This document shows positions 51,198 through 58,567 of a stretch of 64,000 nucleotides of DNA, in pieces. Positions within the stretch are counted from its first letter, which is position 1. Each line of letters starts with the position of its first letter. A program made the translations under genes and the position numbers. The notes under the pieces were generated by a model. It was not told the origin of the DNA. It saw only the letters and a list, made by a program, of their open reading frames with translations, and ran no database searches. The DNA is from Streptomyces panaciradicis (GTDB lineage: Bacteria > Actinomycetota > Actinomycetes > Streptomycetales > Streptomycetaceae): the NCBI RefSeq assembly GCF_023516615.1, contig NZ_JAMGBF010000008.1, forward strand, positions 21,666-85,665, written 5' to 3'.

Positions 51198-52056
51198 GGG
51201 TCGACTCCTCGTCGAGCGGCTCGGCGGCGGACGCCACGGCCATGGCGGGCCGGGGCGCGTCGGTCTCGGCGGCGGCCCGGCCGTCCCCGGCGGACCGTGA
51301 CCAGCTCGGCGGGCGCCGGATGGCGAGCGTCTCCTCCACGGCCCCCTCCTGCGTGAACGGCTCCTCCACCGCCGGTTCCTCCGTGGACGCGGCGCCGGCC
51401 GCGGCGGTCGTCCCCGGCTGTCGCGGACCGGCGGGCGGGGCCTGCTGCTCCGGCGCGCGGGGCCTCTTGCGCGCCTCCATGTAGAACGCGGCGACGAGGG
51501 TGACGACCAGGCCCAGGGCGCCCGCCATGATCAGGTACTCGAGCCGGGTCTTGGTCTGCGCCACCGGGTTCTGCGGGGAGACGATGGTCGTCATGCGGAT
51601 CATGGCCTTCGGCGCGACCGACTGCTGCTTCTGGAACTGGTCCAGCCGTTCCTTGGCGTAGGCGGTCAGGATCTTGTCCGAGGACAGGACGGCCGCCTTG
51701 TCGGTGCCGGTGACGGTGAGCCACAGCAGCGGCCCCTGCGCGTTGTCGGCGAGCTTCGCCTCGAACGTGCCGGTCGCGCCACGGGCCTTGAGGTCCCGCA
51801 GCGAGTCGTCGGAGTTGAGGTTGCGTGCCAGGCTGTCGGCCATGCCGGTGAGCGAGGTCTGCGTGCTGAGGAAGGGGTTGCCGTCGTAAGCCACCGTCGC
51901 CTTCTGGGAGTTGAGCAGGACCACCGTGCTCTGCGACTGGTAGCTGACCGGCACCAGCACGACCACGCCGACGATCAGGGCGGCGGTCAGCAGCAGACCG
52001 GGCAGCAGGACGTACCAGCGCCTGCGCAACACCCGGAAGATCTCAGCGAGATCCAT
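51160..52056 (-). CDS. Wzz-like polysaccharide chain-length determinant protein 2
   Basis: 298 residues. MDLAEIFRVLRRRWYVLLPG leads into helix 1 (about 13-35); SYQSQSTVVLLNSQKATVAY is the conserved outer segment; helix 2 lies at about 170-190. The long cytoplasmic tail (about 195-298) is rich in Pro, Ala and Glu and has no kinase motif. It resembles the N-terminal module of the Wzz-Wzy fusion in the RRRWY motif and the SYxSQSxVxLL segment. It overlaps the flippase gene by 38 bases. Confidence 0.87.
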   Translation of the reverse strand: MDLAEIFRVLRRRWYVLLPGLLLTAALIVGVVVLVPVSYQSQSTVVLLNSQKATVAYDGNPFLSTQTSLTGMADSLARNLNSDDSLRDLKARGATGTFEAKLADNAQGPLLWLTVTGTDKAAVLSSDKILTAYAKERLDQFQKQQSVAPKAMIRMTTIVSPQNPVAQTKTRLEYLIMAGALGLVVTLVAAFYMEARKRPRAPEQQAPPAGPRQPGTTAAAGAASTEEPAVEEPFTQEGAVEETLAIRRPPSWSRSAGDGRAAAETDAPRPAMAVASAAEPLDEESTHGHRPRTGQRDR

Positions 52057-52107
52057 GACGGTCCCCCCTAGCGGCCAAACGTTCGACGAGCATCAGTTGC
52101 AAGCGGA

Positions 52108-53265
52108 TCATATGGGGAGCGTTCGATCCTCGGGTCTGGGCCGGTCGGCGGATTTCGGCCGGGGGAGGTCGGTGGGCCGCGGCCGGGTGCTCGCGGTGCC
52201 TCCGTCCAGCAGTACGTCGGCGATGCGGTCGCTGGCGCGGCCGTCCCACAACGCGGGCCGGCGGGGGGCGGGCGGAGCGTCGAGCACCCGGTTGACGGTG
52301 GTCACGATCCGCGAAGGGTCACGGCCGGCCAGCACGTTGGTGCCCTGCTCCACGGTGATGGGGCGTTCGGTGTTGTCCCGCAGCGTCACGCAGGGCACGC
52401 CCAGTGCGGTGGTCTCCTCCTGCACCCCGCCGGAGTCGGTGAGCACGACCCGGGCGGCGTCCTGCAGGGCGATGAAGTCCAGGTAACCGGCGGGCGGTAC
52501 GAGCCGGATGCCGCCGGGGACACCGATCTCGGCGAGCCGTCCGGCCGCGCGCGGATGCACGGGCAGCAGCAGCGGGCAGCGCCCGGCGATCTCGCCGAGG
52601 GCCTTCAACAGCCCCGTCAGTACGGCGGGATCGTCGACGTTGGCCGGGCGGTGCAGGGTGACCAGGCCGAACTCGCCGCGGGTGAGCCCGTGTCGGGCCA
52701 GCACGTCGGAGGCGCGGGCGCGCTCCAGGTTGGTCAGCAGTGTGTCGATCATGACGTTGCCCACCAGGTGGATCTGGTCCTCCCGGTACCCCTCCGCGCG
52801 CAGGTTCTCCACGGCGTCGGGGGAGGGGGCCAGCAGATGGTCGGCGACGCGGTCGGTGGCGACCCGGTTGACCTCCTCCGGCATGCTCCAGTCCCGGCTG
52901 CGCAGGCCCGCCTCGACATGGGCCAGCAGCGGCCCGGCCTTGGCGGTGACCAGCGCGCAGGCCAGCGTGGAGTTGATGTCGCCGACGACGACCACGATGT
53001 CCGGCGAGACCTCGTCCAGCAGCGGTTCGAACGCGGTCATCACCCGGCCGGTCTGCTCGGCGTGGGTGCCGGAGCCGACCCCGAGGAAGCGGTCGGGCGG
53101 ACGGATGCCGAGGTCGGCGAAGAACACGTCGTTCATGGCCGGGTCGTAGTGCTGGCCGGTGTGGACGAGGAGGACCTCGGCGCCCCGGCTCTCCAGGGCG
53201 TCCATCACCGGTTTGATCTTCATGTAGTTGGGGCGGGCGCCGGCGACGCACACGATGCGCGGCAT
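52108..53265 (-). CDS. wecB: UDP-N-acetylglucosamine 2-epimerase (non-hydrolysing)
   Basis: 385 residues. Interconverts UDP-GlcNAc and UDP-ManNAc. VAGARPNYMKIKPVMDAL, HTGQHYDPAMND, VVVGDINSTLA, HVEAGLRSRD and LTDSGGVQEE are the family motifs, with active-site acids in the last two. The C-terminal 40 residues are Arg/Pro-rich. It could alternatively act on a 2,3-diacetamido-glucuronic acid nucleotide (WbpI role). Stop and start with the 6-dehydrogenase are three bases apart, so they form one operon. Confidence 0.92.
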   Translation of the reverse strand: MPRIVCVAGARPNYMKIKPVMDALESRGAEVLLVHTGQHYDPAMNDVFFADLGIRPPDRFLGVGSGTHAEQTGRVMTAFEPLLDEVSPDIVVVVGDINSTLACALVTAKAGPLLAHVEAGLRSRDWSMPEEVNRVATDRVADHLLAPSPDAVENLRAEGYREDQIHLVGNVMIDTLLTNLERARASDVLARHGLTRGEFGLVTLHRPANVDDPAVLTGLLKALGEIAGRCPLLLPVHPRAAGRLAEIGVPGGIRLVPPAGYLDFIALQDAARVVLTDSGGVQEETTALGVPCVTLRDNTERPITVEQGTNVLAGRDPSRIVTTVNRVLDAPPAPRRPALWDGRASDRIADVLLDGGTASTRPRPTDLPRPKSADRPRPEDRTLPI

Positions 53266-53268
53266 GGT

Positions 53269-54528
53269 TCAGAGCACCTCGATCGTGGGTCCGGAGGGCA
53301 GGCGGCGGCGGCAGTCGAGGACGAACGGGGCGTGCTCGGCGACGAGTTCGTAGTCGAAGCCGTCGTGGTCGGTGAGCAGCACCACCACGTCGGCCTCGGC
53401 CAGTTCCTCGCGCGTCGGCTCGACCCGCACCAGCCGGGTGTCGGCCGGCAGGCCCTCGACGACGTGCGGGTCCGCCGCCCTGACCTGGGCCCCCATGTCG
53501 AGCAGCAGCTGGGAGATGCGCAGGGCGGGCGACTCGCGGGCGTCGCCGGTGTTCTTCTTGTACGCGAGGCCCAGCAGCAGGATGCGCGAGCCGTTCACCG
53601 AACGCCGTCGGGCGTTGAAGTGGTCGGTGATCCGCCGGGTGACGTACTCGGGCATGTGGTTGTTGATGTCGTTGGCGAGCTCCACGAACCGGAAGCTCTG
53701 GCCCAGTTCGCGCTGCACCCGCCAGGACAGGTAGGAGGGGTCGATGGGCAGGCAGTGGCCGCCCACCCCCGGTCCGGGCGTGAACTTCATGAACCCGAAG
53801 GGCTTGGTGGAGGCGGCGTCGATGGACTGCCAGACGTCGATGTCCAGGTGGTGGGCGAACATCGCGATCTCGTTGACCAGCGCGATGTTCACGTGCCGGA
53901 AGGTGTTCTCCAGCAGCTTGGCGAGCTCGGCCTCCTTGGGCGAGCGCACCGGCACCGTGGTGTCGACGAGTTGGCCGTAGAAGTCCTGAACCGCCTTCAG
54001 GGAGGCCTCGTTGACACCGGAGACGACCTTCGGGGTCTCCTTGAACCCCCACACGGCGTTGCCGGGGTCGATCCGCTCCGGGCTGTAGCCGAGGTGGAAG
54101 TCGGCGCCCGCGGTCAGGCCCGAGCCCTCCTCCAGGATCGGGGCGAACAGCTCCTGGGTGGTGCCCGGGTAGGTGGTCGACTCCAGGACGACCGTCGCGC
54201 CGGGGCGCAGATAGCGGGCGAGGGTGATCGCCGACTCCTTGATGTAGCGGAGGTCGGGGGTGCCCTCGTGCAGCGGGGTCGGCACGGTCACCACGGCGAC
54301 GTCGAAGCCGCCGCAGTCGCGCGCGGACTCGCTCGGTCTGTAGGTGCCGTCGTCCAGCGCTGCGCGGATTCTCTCCGAGGAGACGTCCTCGACGAAGGAC
54401 TCGCCCGCGGCGAGGCTCTTGATCCGGCGGGCGTCGACGTCGTAGCCGATCACCTCGTGTCCGACCTCGGCGGCCCGGACGGCCAGTGGCAGGCCGACGT
54501 ATCCCTGTCCAACCACGACGACACGCAT
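53269..54528 (-). CDS. wecC: UDP-sugar 6-dehydrogenase (WecC/WbpA-like)
   Basis: 419 residues. Oxidises C6 of UDP-ManNAc or UDP-GlcNAc to the uronic acid using two NAD. GQGYVGLPLA near residue 8 is the NAD site. The catalytic Cys259 is in GVGGHCLPIDP. LLGLAYKKNTGDARESPAL is the typical C-terminal domain start, and the KFTPGPG segment precedes the active site. Adjacent to the UDP-GlcNAc 2-epimerase gene, which favours UDP-ManNAcA formation. ATG 54528, with CAGGAG upstream, overlaps the WecG/TagA-like gene stop. Confidence 0.94.
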   Translation of the reverse strand: MRVVVVGQGYVGLPLAVRAAEVGHEVIGYDVDARRIKSLAAGESFVEDVSSERIRAALDDGTYRPSESARDCGGFDVAVVTVPTPLHEGTPDLRYIKESAITLARYLRPGATVVLESTTYPGTTQELFAPILEEGSGLTAGADFHLGYSPERIDPGNAVWGFKETPKVVSGVNEASLKAVQDFYGQLVDTTVPVRSPKEAELAKLLENTFRHVNIALVNEIAMFAHHLDIDVWQSIDAASTKPFGFMKFTPGPGVGGHCLPIDPSYLSWRVQRELGQSFRFVELANDINNHMPEYVTRRITDHFNARRRSVNGSRILLLGLAYKKNTGDARESPALRISQLLLDMGAQVRAADPHVVEGLPADTRLVRVEPTREELAEADVVVLLTDHDGFDYELVAEHAPFVLDCRRRLPSGPTIEVL

Positions 54529-55298
54529 CAGTGACTCCTGTTCGCGGGAGCGGTCGACGGGGTGAGCCGGATGAGCTCGCGTGCCGTCATGAGGAGGAAG
54601 GAGACGTTGGTGGTGAGGTAGCGCCGGCCCAGGCGGCGCGGCTCCTGCAGCACGCGGTAGAGCCATTCCAGTCCCCACCGCTGCCAGGTCGCGGGGGCCC
54701 GCTTGGTGACCCCGGCGAGGATGTCGAAGGAGCCGCCGACGCCGTGCACCACGCGGGCGCCGGTGCGGGCGCCGTGGGCGGCGGTGAAGATCTCCTTCTT
54801 CGGGGAGGTCATGCCGAGGAACAGCATCTGCGCGCCGCTGCGGGCGATGCCGTCGGCGATCGTCTCCTGCTCGGAGTCGTCGAAGTAGCCGTTGCGGCTG
54901 CCGGCGACCTTCAGACCGGGGAAGCGGTCGGCGACCCGCAGCAGCATCCGGTCCAGCACGTCCTGCCGGGCGCCCAGGAAGTACACGGAGATGCCCGCGG
55001 CCTCCGCCTCGCCCAGCAGCCGCAGGAACAGGTCGATGCCGGCGACCCGTTCGGGCAGCGGGGCGCGCAGCACCCGCCCGGCCCACACCACGGCCTGTCC
55101 GTCGGCGAGGACCAGGTCGCAGCCGGACACGGCCGCGGCGAGCCGCGGATCGCGGCGCATGTTCACCAGCTTCGCGGCGTTGACCACGCCGATCTCCAGC
55201 TGTCTGCCCTCGCGTACGGCCTCCAGGCAGTGCGCGACGGTCTCGTCCATGGTCAGCGGGTCCAGCTCGACCCCGAACAGGGTGCGTCTCGCGCTCAT
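54528..55298 (-). CDS. WecG/TagA/CpsF-family glycosyltransferase (GT26)
   Basis: 256 residues. Transfers ManNAc or ManNAcA to a lipid-linked acceptor. VVNAAKLVNMRRDPRL, LADGQAVVWAGR, VYFLGARQDVLDRML, GVGGSFDILAG and GLEWLYRVLQEPRR are hallmark segments. Its specificity in known systems matches the 2-epimerase and 6-dehydrogenase genes beside it, so the same operon can make and transfer the N-acetyl-mannosaminuronic-type residue. ATG 55298 overlaps the upstream alpha/alpha-barrel gene stop. Confidence 0.93.
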   Translation of the reverse strand: MSARRTLFGVELDPLTMDETVAHCLEAVREGRQLEIGVVNAAKLVNMRRDPRLAAAVSGCDLVLADGQAVVWAGRVLRAPLPERVAGIDLFLRLLGEAEAAGISVYFLGARQDVLDRMLLRVADRFPGLKVAGSRNGYFDDSEQETIADGIARSGAQMLFLGMTSPKKEIFTAAHGARTGARVVHGVGGSFDILAGVTKRAPATWQRWGLEWLYRVLQEPRRLGRRYLTTNVSFLLMTARELIRLTPSTAPANRSH

Positions 55299-56464
55299 AT
55301 GCCACCCGCCTGCCAGGCGTGGAGCATCCAGCCGAACTCGTAGGGCCGGCACTCGCGGTCCACGGCCAGCGGACGGTAGACCCGGTCCAGGGTCTTCAGC
55401 CGCAGGCCCGGAGCGAGCCGGGTGGACAGGCCGCGGGCGGCCCGTACGGCCTTCTTCGGATCGCCCCGGTACACCTTGCGCCAGGTGGCCCCGAGGTCGT
55501 CCAGGATCATCGGCTCCCGGTGCCGGGAGCCGGTCAGTTCGGGTACGTCCGTCATCCAGCGCAGACCCTTGCGGATCGCCGCGCCGAAGTCGGTGCCGCC
55601 GGCGTCGGCGAGGTCGAACAGGGCGGTCGGCGCCATCGCGTGCTGGTGGACGCTGTAGACGGGGTAGCCCTCGATCACCGCGCCGGTCCGGGCGTCGTAG
55701 TGCCACCACCACTGACCGCCCTCGCCCTGCAGCTCGCAGATGCGTGCCGCGCACGCGTCGGCGGCGGCCAGCGCCTCGGGGTCGCCGTCCCCGTCGCCGC
55801 CGGCGTGCGCTCGGGCCAGCGCCTGCAGCGGGTACGTCTGGTCGGCGAAGCAGGCGACGTGCGCCCGGTACCAGGGCACCAGGCCGGGAGCGGTGGCGTG
55901 CGGGAACAGCGGGCTGTCGCCGATCCGGCAGCGAAGCAGACGGTCGCGAGCTGCGGTGAAACGTCTCTCCACGTCGACCGTGTCGCGAGCCGCCGCGAAC
56001 GCGGACAGCACCCAGGCCGCCTCCACGGTGTACTGCGGGCGCCCTTCCACGTCCAGCTCCGTCACCCGCGCCAGGGCGTCGGAGAGTTTGGGGTGCCCGG
56101 TCTCGGCGGCGGCCCAGGCGATGAGCGCCGCGTCACCGAGGTTGGTCACCGCCGGCAATGACTCGATGAGCAGCCCCGCGAACTCCTCGGCGGTGCGCCC
56201 GCCGAGCACCGCGCGCTGGCGGTCCTCCGGCAGGAACCGGGCCCCGAGCACGGTGATGGCTGCGTAGCGGGTGCTGGTACCGCGCCGCTCCAGGGTCCAG
56301 GAGCCGTCGGGGGCCTGCTGTCCGGCCATGGTGAAGACGAAGGCCTCCCCACCGGGAAGCAGCATCGACGGAAGCCCCGACTCGGCCACGGCGAGCAGGC
56401 GTCGGGCGAGCGCGAGCAGCGGCGGGTCCTCGTCACCGAGTGCCGCGAGACGTGAACTGGTCAT
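55295..56464 (-). CDS. Unassigned protein with prenyltransferase/terpene-cyclase-like alpha/alpha-barrel features
   Basis: 389 residues, no signal peptide, no transmembrane segment. Repeating helical pairs with AGQQAPDGSW, ADAGGTDFGAAIRKGLRWM and EGGQWWWHYDARTGAVIEGYPVYSVHQHAMAP resemble alpha/alpha toroids of terpene cyclases, glycoside hydrolases or epimerases (read in parts GGQWWWHYDARTG and YSVHQHAMAP). No DxDD or DDxxD cyclase motif is seen. Overlap with the GT26 gene argues for a glycan role, perhaps a lyase, epimerase or hydrolase. It begins at ATG 56464, inside an inverted repeat with no clear ribosome site. Confidence 0.68.
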   Translation of the reverse strand: MTSSRLAALGDEDPPLLALARRLLAVAESGLPSMLLPGGEAFVFTMAGQQAPDGSWTLERRGTSTRYAAITVLGARFLPEDRQRAVLGGRTAEEFAGLLIESLPAVTNLGDAALIAWAAAETGHPKLSDALARVTELDVEGRPQYTVEAAWVLSAFAAARDTVDVERRFTAARDRLLRCRIGDSPLFPHATAPGLVPWYRAHVACFADQTYPLQALARAHAGGDGDGDPEALAAADACAARICELQGEGGQWWWHYDARTGAVIEGYPVYSVHQHAMAPTALFDLADAGGTDFGAAIRKGLRWMTDVPELTGSRHREPMILDDLGATWRKVYRGDPKKAVRAARGLSTRLAPGLRLKTLDRVYRPLAVDRECRPYEFGWMLHAWQAGGI

Positions 56465-56715
56465 CGGTTGGACACACCAACCCCCCTGTTTTTGCGCAGA
56501 CTTGAGAGCGTCGCGGCACGCACGGCCGGACGTGGAAGACACAACGGACGTCAGGCGACGGAGCGGACGCCGCTCCTCGCTTCAGGCACAGGTTTCCTCA
56601 CCCGGTAACCCCCCCTGGGCACTGGTTCGTGTGCTCATTGTGCTGTCTCTGCACAGTTCGCACACATGTTATGCCGGTGAATGTTCGAAGATTTGCGATT
56701 TGGCGGAAAGACGCG
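56465..56715. promoter_or_regulatory. AT-richer intergenic region with start-site inverted repeat
   Basis: Gap between the WbpD-like gene and the alpha/alpha-barrel gene, both minus strand. GGTTGG (56466-56471) and CCAACC (56477-56482) form a hairpin directly upstream of the ATG. The 56590-56700 part is notably lower in GC and contains TTCGAA (56688-56693 area) and CATAACATG-like AT stretches, so it probably holds the promoter of the 56464-45665 minus-strand block. No gene seen. Confidence 0.5.
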
Positions 56716-57342
56716 TCATGCGCGCTCGACCAGCCCGCCGTCCTTCTCGTCGTGCAGCGCACCGGTCTCCGGGCACTCCCACACACCCGGCTCGCCCTCC
56801 CGTTCCACCAGGCGTACACCGGCCCGTCCCACCCAGCCGATGCGGCGCGCCGGAACACCGGCCACGAGCGCGAAGTCCGGCACGTCCCGGGTCACCACCG
56901 CGCCGGCCGCGACCAGTGCCCACCGCCCCACGCGCACCGGCGCCACGCACACCGACCGGGCGCCCAGCGAGGCCCCTTCGTCCACCACGACGGCGACGGC
57001 CTCCCAGTCGTCGCCGCGCTTGAGCTTCCCGCCCGGGTCCACCGACCGGGGGAAGTAGTCGTTGGTGAGGACCGCCGCCGGGCCCACGAACACCCCGTCG
57101 GCGAGCACCGCGGGCTCGTAGACGAGCGCGTAGTTCTGGAGTTTGACGTTGTCGCCGATGCGCACGCCGGGACCGACGTAGGCCCCCCGGCCCACGATGC
57201 ACCCGCTGCCCAGCCGGGCGTCCTCCCGGATCTGGGCCAGGTCCCAGACCGTCGTGCCGTCGCCGATCTCGGCCTTGTCGTCGACCTGGGCGGTCGGCTG
57301 CTTCCTGAAGCTCACCGGGCTGGGCCTCTCTTGTCGTCGCAC
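56716..57342 (-). CDS. WbpD/WlbB-like UDP-3-amino-sugar N-acetyltransferase (left-handed beta-helix)
   Basis: 208 residues. Hexapeptide repeats cover about 20-165 (GDGTTVWDLAQIREDARLGS in parts, then GPGVRIGDNVKLQNYALVYE). FVGPAAVLTNDYFPRS carries the conserved Asn-Asp region, and VAGVPARRIGWVGRAG closely matches the WbpD/WlbB ending (VAGVPA-IGW). It uses acetyl-CoA to acetylate the 3-amino group of a UDP-uronic acid. With the Gfo/Idh, aminotransferase, 6-dehydrogenase and 2-epimerase genes it completes a UDP-diacetamido-mannuronic acid route. An N-terminal extension and an acidic C-terminal tail (about 170-208) are unusual additions. Confidence 0.88.
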   Translation of the reverse strand: MRRQERPSPVSFRKQPTAQVDDKAEIGDGTTVWDLAQIREDARLGSGCIVGRGAYVGPGVRIGDNVKLQNYALVYEPAVLADGVFVGPAAVLTNDYFPRSVDPGGKLKRGDDWEAVAVVVDEGASLGARSVCVAPVRVGRWALVAAGAVVTRDVPDFALVAGVPARRIGWVGRAGVRLVEREGEPGVWECPETGALHDEKDGGLVERA

Positions 57343-57385
57343 ACGACCGCGGGCCCGTCTCGTCGCGGATCCGTCGTCCTGGTCG

Positions 57386-58453
57386 TCATGAGGAGATCTG
57401 CACCTTGCTGTGGTCGCCGAGGACGAGACGGTGGGCGGCGGGCTTGCGGGGAGCGGGAGTGACCTCGACGTTGCGGCCGATGAGGGAGGCCTCCACCCGC
57501 CCGACGCCGCGCACCGAGGAGTCGCGCAGCACGATCGAGTACTCGATCTCGCTGTCCTCGATCCGGCAGTCCTCGGCGATCGAGGTGAAGGGGCCCACGT
57601 AGGAGTCGGCGATCACGGTGTTCGCTCCGATGACGACCGGGCCCACGATCCGGCTGCCGGTCACCTGCGCCCCGGCCCCGACGCGCACCCGGCCGATGAG
57701 CTCGCTGCGCCCGTCGACCGTGCCGTCGATCCGGCCCTCCAGGCTCTCCAGCACCGAGCGGTTGACCTCCAGCATGTCGGTGACGTTCCCGGTGTCCTTC
57801 CAGTACCCGGAGATCGTCGTGGAGCGCACGTCCCGCCCGGCGTCGATCATCCACTGCAGGGCGTCGGTGATCTCCAACTCGCCGCGCCCGGACGGCTTGA
57901 TCGCGCGCACGGCCTCATGGACGGCCGGGGTGAACAGGTAGACCCCGACCAGCGCCAGGTCGCTCCTGGGCTGCCGGGGCTTCTCCTCCAGGCCCACCAC
58001 CCGCCCGGAGTCGTCGAGTTGGGCCACGCCGAACGCGGACGGGTCCGCCACCCGCGTCAACAGGATCCGCGCGTCCGGGCGTTCGGCGCGGAAGGCGTCC
58101 ACCAGCGAGGTGATGCCGCCGACGACGAAGTTGTCGCCCAGGTACATCACGAAGTCGTCCTCCCCCAGGAACTCCCGGGCGATCAGCACCGCGTGGGCCA
58201 GCCCCAGCGGGGCGGACTGCGGGATGTAGGTGATGTCCAGGCCGAACGCGCTCCCGTCGCCGACGGCCGCCCGGATCTCCTCGGCCGTGTCCCCGACGAC
58301 GATCCCGACCTCGCTGATGCCGGCCTGCGCGATCGCCTCCAGGCCGTAGAACAGCACCGGCTTGTTCGCGACCGGTACGAGCTGTTTCGCCGACGTGTGG
58401 GTGATGGGACGCAGACGAGTGCCCGAGCCGCCTGACAGCAGGAGTGCCTTCAC
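57386..58453 (-). CDS. RmlA-like glucose-1-phosphate thymidylyltransferase (long form)
   Basis: 355 residues. The nucleotidyltransferase domain (about 1-235) starts KALLLSGGSGTRLRPITHTS, includes KQLVPVANKPVL, and has YLGDNFVVGGI and GYWKDTGN. The C-terminal about 110 residues are beta-helix repeats, as in the long RmlA/RfbA-like enzymes of actinobacteria. Makes dTDP-glucose (possibly UDP-glucose) for the pathway; no RmlB, RmlC or RmlD was recognised in the window. GTG 58453 is six bases after TATGGT, suggesting a leaderless start. It is the first gene of the minus-strand locus. Confidence 0.92.
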   Translation of the reverse strand: MKALLLSGGSGTRLRPITHTSAKQLVPVANKPVLFYGLEAIAQAGISEVGIVVGDTAEEIRAAVGDGSAFGLDITYIPQSAPLGLAHAVLIAREFLGEDDFVMYLGDNFVVGGITSLVDAFRAERPDARILLTRVADPSAFGVAQLDDSGRVVGLEEKPRQPRSDLALVGVYLFTPAVHEAVRAIKPSGRGELEITDALQWMIDAGRDVRSTTISGYWKDTGNVTDMLEVNRSVLESLEGRIDGTVDGRSELIGRVRVGAGAQVTGSRIVGPVVIGANTVIADSYVGPFTSIAEDCRIEDSEIEYSIVLRDSSVRGVGRVEASLIGRNVEVTPAPRKPAAHRLVLGDHSKVQISS

Positions 58454-58459
58454 GCGATC

Positions 58460-58465
58460 ACCATA
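58460..58465 (-). promoter_or_regulatory. -10 element (TATGGT) of a leaderless promoter for the RmlA-like gene
   Basis: Minus-strand TATGGT, six bases, then GTG 58453. Probably the promoter of at least the first genes of the minus-strand polysaccharide block. Confidence 0.6.
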
Positions 58466-58567
58466 CTTACGCCACACTTGTAGAGGAAAGGATTCCGCAC
58501 AGGTGTGGCCGGTGCCCGCCGGTTCACTCCGGGCCGCCGGGTCCGTCGCCGGCGACCGCTCGACGGG

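Noticed and set aside
51887..51889. Possible second TTA codon on the minus strand in the Wzz-like gene
   Set aside because: Out of frame; the actual codons read GCT TAC GAC.
52484..52486. Possible TTA codon in the UDP-GlcNAc 2-epimerase gene
   Set aside because: Out of frame; it is split between GGT and TAC codons.
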